From an uncultured Lachnospiraceae bacterium (GTDB lineage Bacteria; Bacillota; Clostridia; Lachnospirales; Lachnospiraceae), in the NCBI GenBank assembly GCA_902798585.1, contig CADBXF010000005.1, positions 1 through 64,000 of the forward strand: DNA of 64,000 bases. Direction: 5' to 3'. This document shows positions 61,516 through 64,000 of the stretch, piece after piece (positions within the stretch are counted from its first letter, which is position 1; every line of letters begins with the position of its first letter). The translations under genes were made by a program, and so were the position numbers. Under the pieces are notes generated by a model. It saw only the letters and a program-made list of their open reading frames with translations. It was not told the origin of the DNA and did no database searches.

Positions 61516-62751
61516 TTACTGCGGTTGCATATTATTTCCGATCAGACGCAGCATCTCATTTGCATAGTCTTTGGCTATGCTTATATCATACCCCGGCGTT
61601 TCGCCGCGATATTCCGAAAGTGCTTCCCGAAGAAGTCCGTGGTACTTCTCCGGCAGATTCTTAAGCCCCCACTCGCCGCCCTCTTTCTTGGAGAGGACGC
61701 TTCCGTCCTGCAAAAACGCAAGAACTCTGGCTAAGTTGAGCGTAAGATACATGGTGTCTTCGGCGACATCGTCCTCTGCATCGGCGATATCGTGCCAAAG
61801 CGAATCGATATAGTCCTGCTTCGGGACTTCCCCGAAGACTTCATCTATGGGTGCTCCGCACAGACATACGCCCCTTGCGCGGATCACCGTAATGTGCGCC
61901 GCCAGATCCCTGTCGGTGCCCTTCATCTTCGCAATATAATCCTCCGGATTGCTCCGATACCAATCAAGGTGCATCTTCGAAAAATGCAGCTCAAAAGGCG
62001 TCGGGTATACGAACGGTTTACATACCCCGCGCCTCACGACGCTCATCTCGATGCCCTTCGCGGGACCGTTTTCATTGAGGGATACAACCATATCCAGAAA
62101 GGCACGTTTCACGGTATCCGTGGGTTCCTCATTCACAACAACCAGTAGGTCAACATCGCTTTTTTCGGGATTGAAGCACCCCATCACCGCCGATCCGTGG
62201 AGGTAAACGCCCACCAAGTTGTCGACGAGAATCCGCTTGGATTCCTCCGCAAAAATCTTCGCAACCCGGTCAGCAACATCTGCATTCAGATCGCACACCA
62301 TGATGTACTCTTCTGCATTTTCCGAGACGGAGTGAAAGCCGACCTTCTCGTACATCCGCTCGGCTATGTTGGCCTTCTGAACCGCAAGAGATGCGCGGGC
62401 AAAGCCTTTTTCCCGGAGCTTGTTAAGCATCGCAAGCATCAGCTTTGTGCCGATGCCCTGCCCCCGGTATTCCCGGTAAAGAGAAATAGCAAAGGAGGGC
62501 GTCTGGTCATCCACATACCCGTAGTCCTTCATCAGGCGCGTCCAGGCCGCGCCGACAATCCGGCCGCCTTCCTCCGCGACCATGCAGCAGTCGGCCTTTC
62601 CCGTGCCGAAGCCCTCGTAATAGATTCGAAGTTCCGGAAGCTCCACGATGGAGCGCTCCGGCGGCGTCACGCCCTCCGGAAGGAAAATGGCCTCGTACAG
62701 GAAGTCCTTTAATACACCGGCCTCATTCGGTTGTAACTCGCGTATCAACAT
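61516..62751 (-). CDS. GNAT - AadA-like nucleotidyltransferase fusion
   Basis: 411 aa. Residues 1-155 are a complete GNAT (CoA motif EYRGQGIGTKLMLAML). Residues ~156-411 are an aminoglycoside 3''-adenylyltransferase-like protein: HGSAVMGCFNPEKSDVDLL with the metal aspartates at 199 and 201, then the AadA-type C-terminal helical domain (ARVLAFLQDGSVLSKKEGGEW, GLKNLPEKYHGLL). The join falls after EEYIMVCDL, a normal GNAT end, and at NADVADRV, a normal AadA-like beginning. Bifunctional drug modification is plausible but unproven. Confidence 0.86.
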   Translation of the reverse strand: MLIRELQPNEAGVLKDFLYEAIFLPEGVTPPERSIVELPELRIYYEGFGTGKADCCMVAEEGGRIVGAAWTRLMKDYGYVDDQTPSFAISLYREYRGQGIGTKLMLAMLNKLREKGFARASLAVQKANIAERMYEKVGFHSVSENAEEYIMVCDLNADVADRVAKIFAEESKRILVDNLVGVYLHGSAVMGCFNPEKSDVDLLVVVNEEPTDTVKRAFLDMVVSLNENGPAKGIEMSVVRRGVCKPFVYPTPFELHFSKMHLDWYRSNPEDYIAKMKGTDRDLAAHITVIRARGVCLCGAPIDEVFGEVPKQDYIDSLWHDIADAEDDVAEDTMYLTLNLARVLAFLQDGSVLSKKEGGEWGLKNLPEKYHGLLREALSEYRGETPGYDISIAKDYANEMLRLIGNNMQPQ

Positions 62752-62764
62752 CTGCTCATGCCTG

Positions 62765-63152
62765 TTATTTCAAGTATTTCTCAAGTCCTCGGTCAGTCCA
62801 CATCTGAACCTCCACATAGCATTCCGGGCCGAACCTGAAATCCGGATTCCAGTGTTGGGGAAGGCCGTATTTGTCGATAATTTCCTGAATCTCCCCGTAG
62901 GTATAAAGGCGGTTTCGGTATTCCTTTCCGTCCTTCACATTTCCGCTGAAGGTCGGGTGCGAATCGCCGTAGGTAAAGGACAGCGTGCGCACATCGCCGC
63001 TTCTGCACATAATCCTCCGGCCGCTTCGAAATGAAGGCATCCGGCTTCTCCTCCCGAATCCGCGCCAGCACCTCTTCCGCCTTCGCATCCGAAAGCTCCG
63101 AAATGCTTCGAAACGGCCCGTTTTTCTCTTCGTAGTAGTGGTATAAAAGCAT
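62765..63152 (-). pseudogene. Conserved small protein (LLYHYYEE type) with internal deletion
   Basis: ATG 63152 (AAAGGAG upstream) starts LLYHYYEEKNGPFRSISELSD and reads to KRPEDYV near 63010; the rest of the protein, GDVRTLSFTYGDSHPTFSG to RGLEKYLK, lies in another frame ending at 62765. In relatives I recall about 40-50 residues between these parts (an EEI/RKEF helix and a HYMVVE strand). The deletion shifted the frame. The family is a common Clostridia protein of unknown function. Confidence 0.78.
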
Positions 63153-63176
63153 CGGAGCGCTCCTTTCCTGTGTCAA

Positions 63177-64000
63177 TTAAAAATGCTCTCCGACATATAT
63201 TTTCTTCGGGATGAACACGCGGCGGAGCATCTCCTCCTTCGCGTTTACGGTCACATCCGTGCGAAGCAGTGCCTCGTCCATGGTAAGCCCGCCGATTGCG
63301 AGCTGTCCGAGGGCGCGCACATTGATCTCAAGGTCCGCCTTGGGCGCAGTGTCCGCGGCGCCGGCGTCGTCCGCTGCGAACCGCTCGCCCACCGTCTCGA
63401 CGCGGTCGGAAAGCACGCGGTAAGTGCGGTTATTTTCCGAAATCATCTCGTCCGTAATCTTGAGCGTGAAATCGCAATCCCCGGGCTTTTTGATGGTTTC
63501 CAGAAGCTTCTTCGCGTTGATTACACGCACCATGAAATTCGGGAAAACCGTCTCCTTAACAGCGTACGCATTCGGCGTCACGATGACGCGCAAAAGGTCG
63601 ATTCCCGCGGGAAGCCGCAACTCAATCGTGCCGTAGTCCGCCTCGAATCTTGCGAGGAACCCAAGCACGGCGCGGAAGCCCTCGCGGCATGTCCATGCGC
63701 ACTCCTCCACCTGAAGAATCGCGGCCGGATCGTTTTTGATGTCCCTGAAGATCACATAGGCAACGGGCTCGCCGTTTTCCTTCAGTACATACGAGAAGCG
63801 CCGGTCGATGTACTCCTTCTCGACCTTCATGTGCTCAAGCATCTCCTCTTCCGTGCGCGCATGCGCCAGGTTATACTGCGGCGCGAAGGCGTTGTACACG
63901 GTCATAAAGTCCGTAACCGGGCTGCCCGGCTTCCATTTTACGACCTCGCCGTCAAAACGGTAGCGGCACAGAAGCTCCGGCGTAAGGCTGTACTGACTCC
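63177..64000 (-). CDS. Eis-like GNAT acetyltransferase, 5' end cut by window edge
   Basis: 274 codons seen, open to the window edge; an internal ATG at 63905 is not the start because the frame continues upstream as YSLTPELLCRYRFDGE. The visible part is a C-terminal GNAT-like domain (residues around AYVIFRDIKNDPAAI and CREGFRAVLGFLARFEADYG) followed by an SCP2-like sterol-carrier domain (VRVINAKKLLETI, DFTLKITDEMISEN, INVRALGQLAIGG). That order is typical of Eis proteins, which acetylate aminoglycosides and other amines; the acceptor here is unknown. Confidence 0.82.
   Translation of the reverse strand, partial: SQYSLTPELLCRYRFDGEVVKWKPGSPVTDFMTVYNAFAPQYNLAHARTEEEMLEHMKVEKEYIDRRFSYVLKENGEPVAYVIFRDIKNDPAAILQVEECAWTCREGFRAVLGFLARFEADYGTIELRLPAGIDLLRVIVTPNAYAVKETVFPNFMVRVINAKKLLETIKKPGDCDFTLKITDEMISENNRTYRVLSDRVETVGERFAADDAGAADTAPKADLEINVRALGQLAIGGLTMDEALLRTDVTVNAKEEMLRRVFIPKKIYVGEHF

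Noticed and set aside
39514-64000. Integron-type gene cassette array
   Set aside because: Spacers are mostly 5-60 bases or overlapping, without attC-like sites, and no integrase is seen. Many genes are translationally coupled.
1-64000. tRNA, rRNA, riboswitch or insertion sequence
   Set aside because: None could be recognised by eye. In particular, no guanine or PRPP riboswitch-like leader is evident before purA, whose leader is only about 40 bases.

Overview
The window looks like a piece of a Clostridia chromosome, most probably Lachnospiraceae. The grounds are strong AGGAGG-type ribosome binding sites, short spacers between co-directional genes, a hemicellulose-degrading gene set (GH8, GH43, GH127), an OmpR-type regulator with BcrA-like ABC transporters, and many GNAT and NUDIX genes. 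The family is an inference. Most of the DNA is GC-rich; the first ~2 kb and the Fic gene region near 54-56 kb are visibly more AT-rich. Almost everything reads on the minus strand. I saw no rRNA, tRNA, transposase, integrase or CRISPR array.

Layout. (1) 1-6.3 kb: an accessory stretch of small enzymes (HAD phosphatase cut by the window edge, nucleotidyltransferase, GNAT, possible Imm1-type immunity protein, aminoglycoside-phosphotransferase-like kinase, NUDIX, C_GCAxxG_C_C protein, flavodoxin-fold reductase) ending in two broken genes. (2) 6.4-12 kb: purine nucleotide genes in the order purA-purC (one fused ORF), purB, guaA, covering IMP to AMP, XMP to GMP and the SAICAR step. (3) 12-21 kb: a small HTH regulator, a GH8 exo-oligoxylanase, a frameshifted ABC exporter, HAD and GNAT genes, a repeat-rich 760-base gap, a nitroreductase, and a monoacylglycerol-lipase-like hydrolase with glycerol kinase. 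(4) 21-28 kb: a seven-gene set with a response regulator, a histidine kinase and two ABC-2 export systems. (5) 28-37 kb: an rRNA methyltransferase (RsmJ), a probable heterodimeric ABC exporter, then on the plus strand GH43 and a LacI-fold/GGDEF protein. (6) 37-64 kb: GH127, followed by about 30 mostly unrelated small enzymes, all on the minus strand and dominated by GNAT and NUDIX domains. It also holds a Fic protein with an apparent autoregulatory operator, an S4/YlmH-like protein, RsmC/YbxB-like methyltransferases, a GNAT-AadA-like fusion and an Eis-like acetyltransferase that runs off the end.

Three patterns run through the window. First, several genes have lost internal segments while both ends remain. 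The clearest case is a methyltransferase copy that lacks exactly 165 bp, bounded in its intact neighbour by a 9-bp direct repeat. Second, there are in-frame gene fusions; in two of them (purA-purC and a DNA glycosylase-NUDIX) the Shine-Dalgarno sequence and start codon of the second gene are still inside the fused ORF. Third, an 18-bp palindrome, GTTCTAC-N4-GTAGAAC, occurs three times, each just upstream of a gene.

How the genes work together: the carbohydrate genes (GH8, GH43, GH127, LacI-fold/GGDEF) fit growth on arabinoxylan oligosaccharides. The lipase and GlpK fit glycerol release and phosphorylation. The ABC, two-component, GNAT, nucleotidyltransferase, phosphotransferase and rRNA methyltransferase genes fit defence against small-molecule antimicrobials. 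These assignments rest on families recognised by eye.
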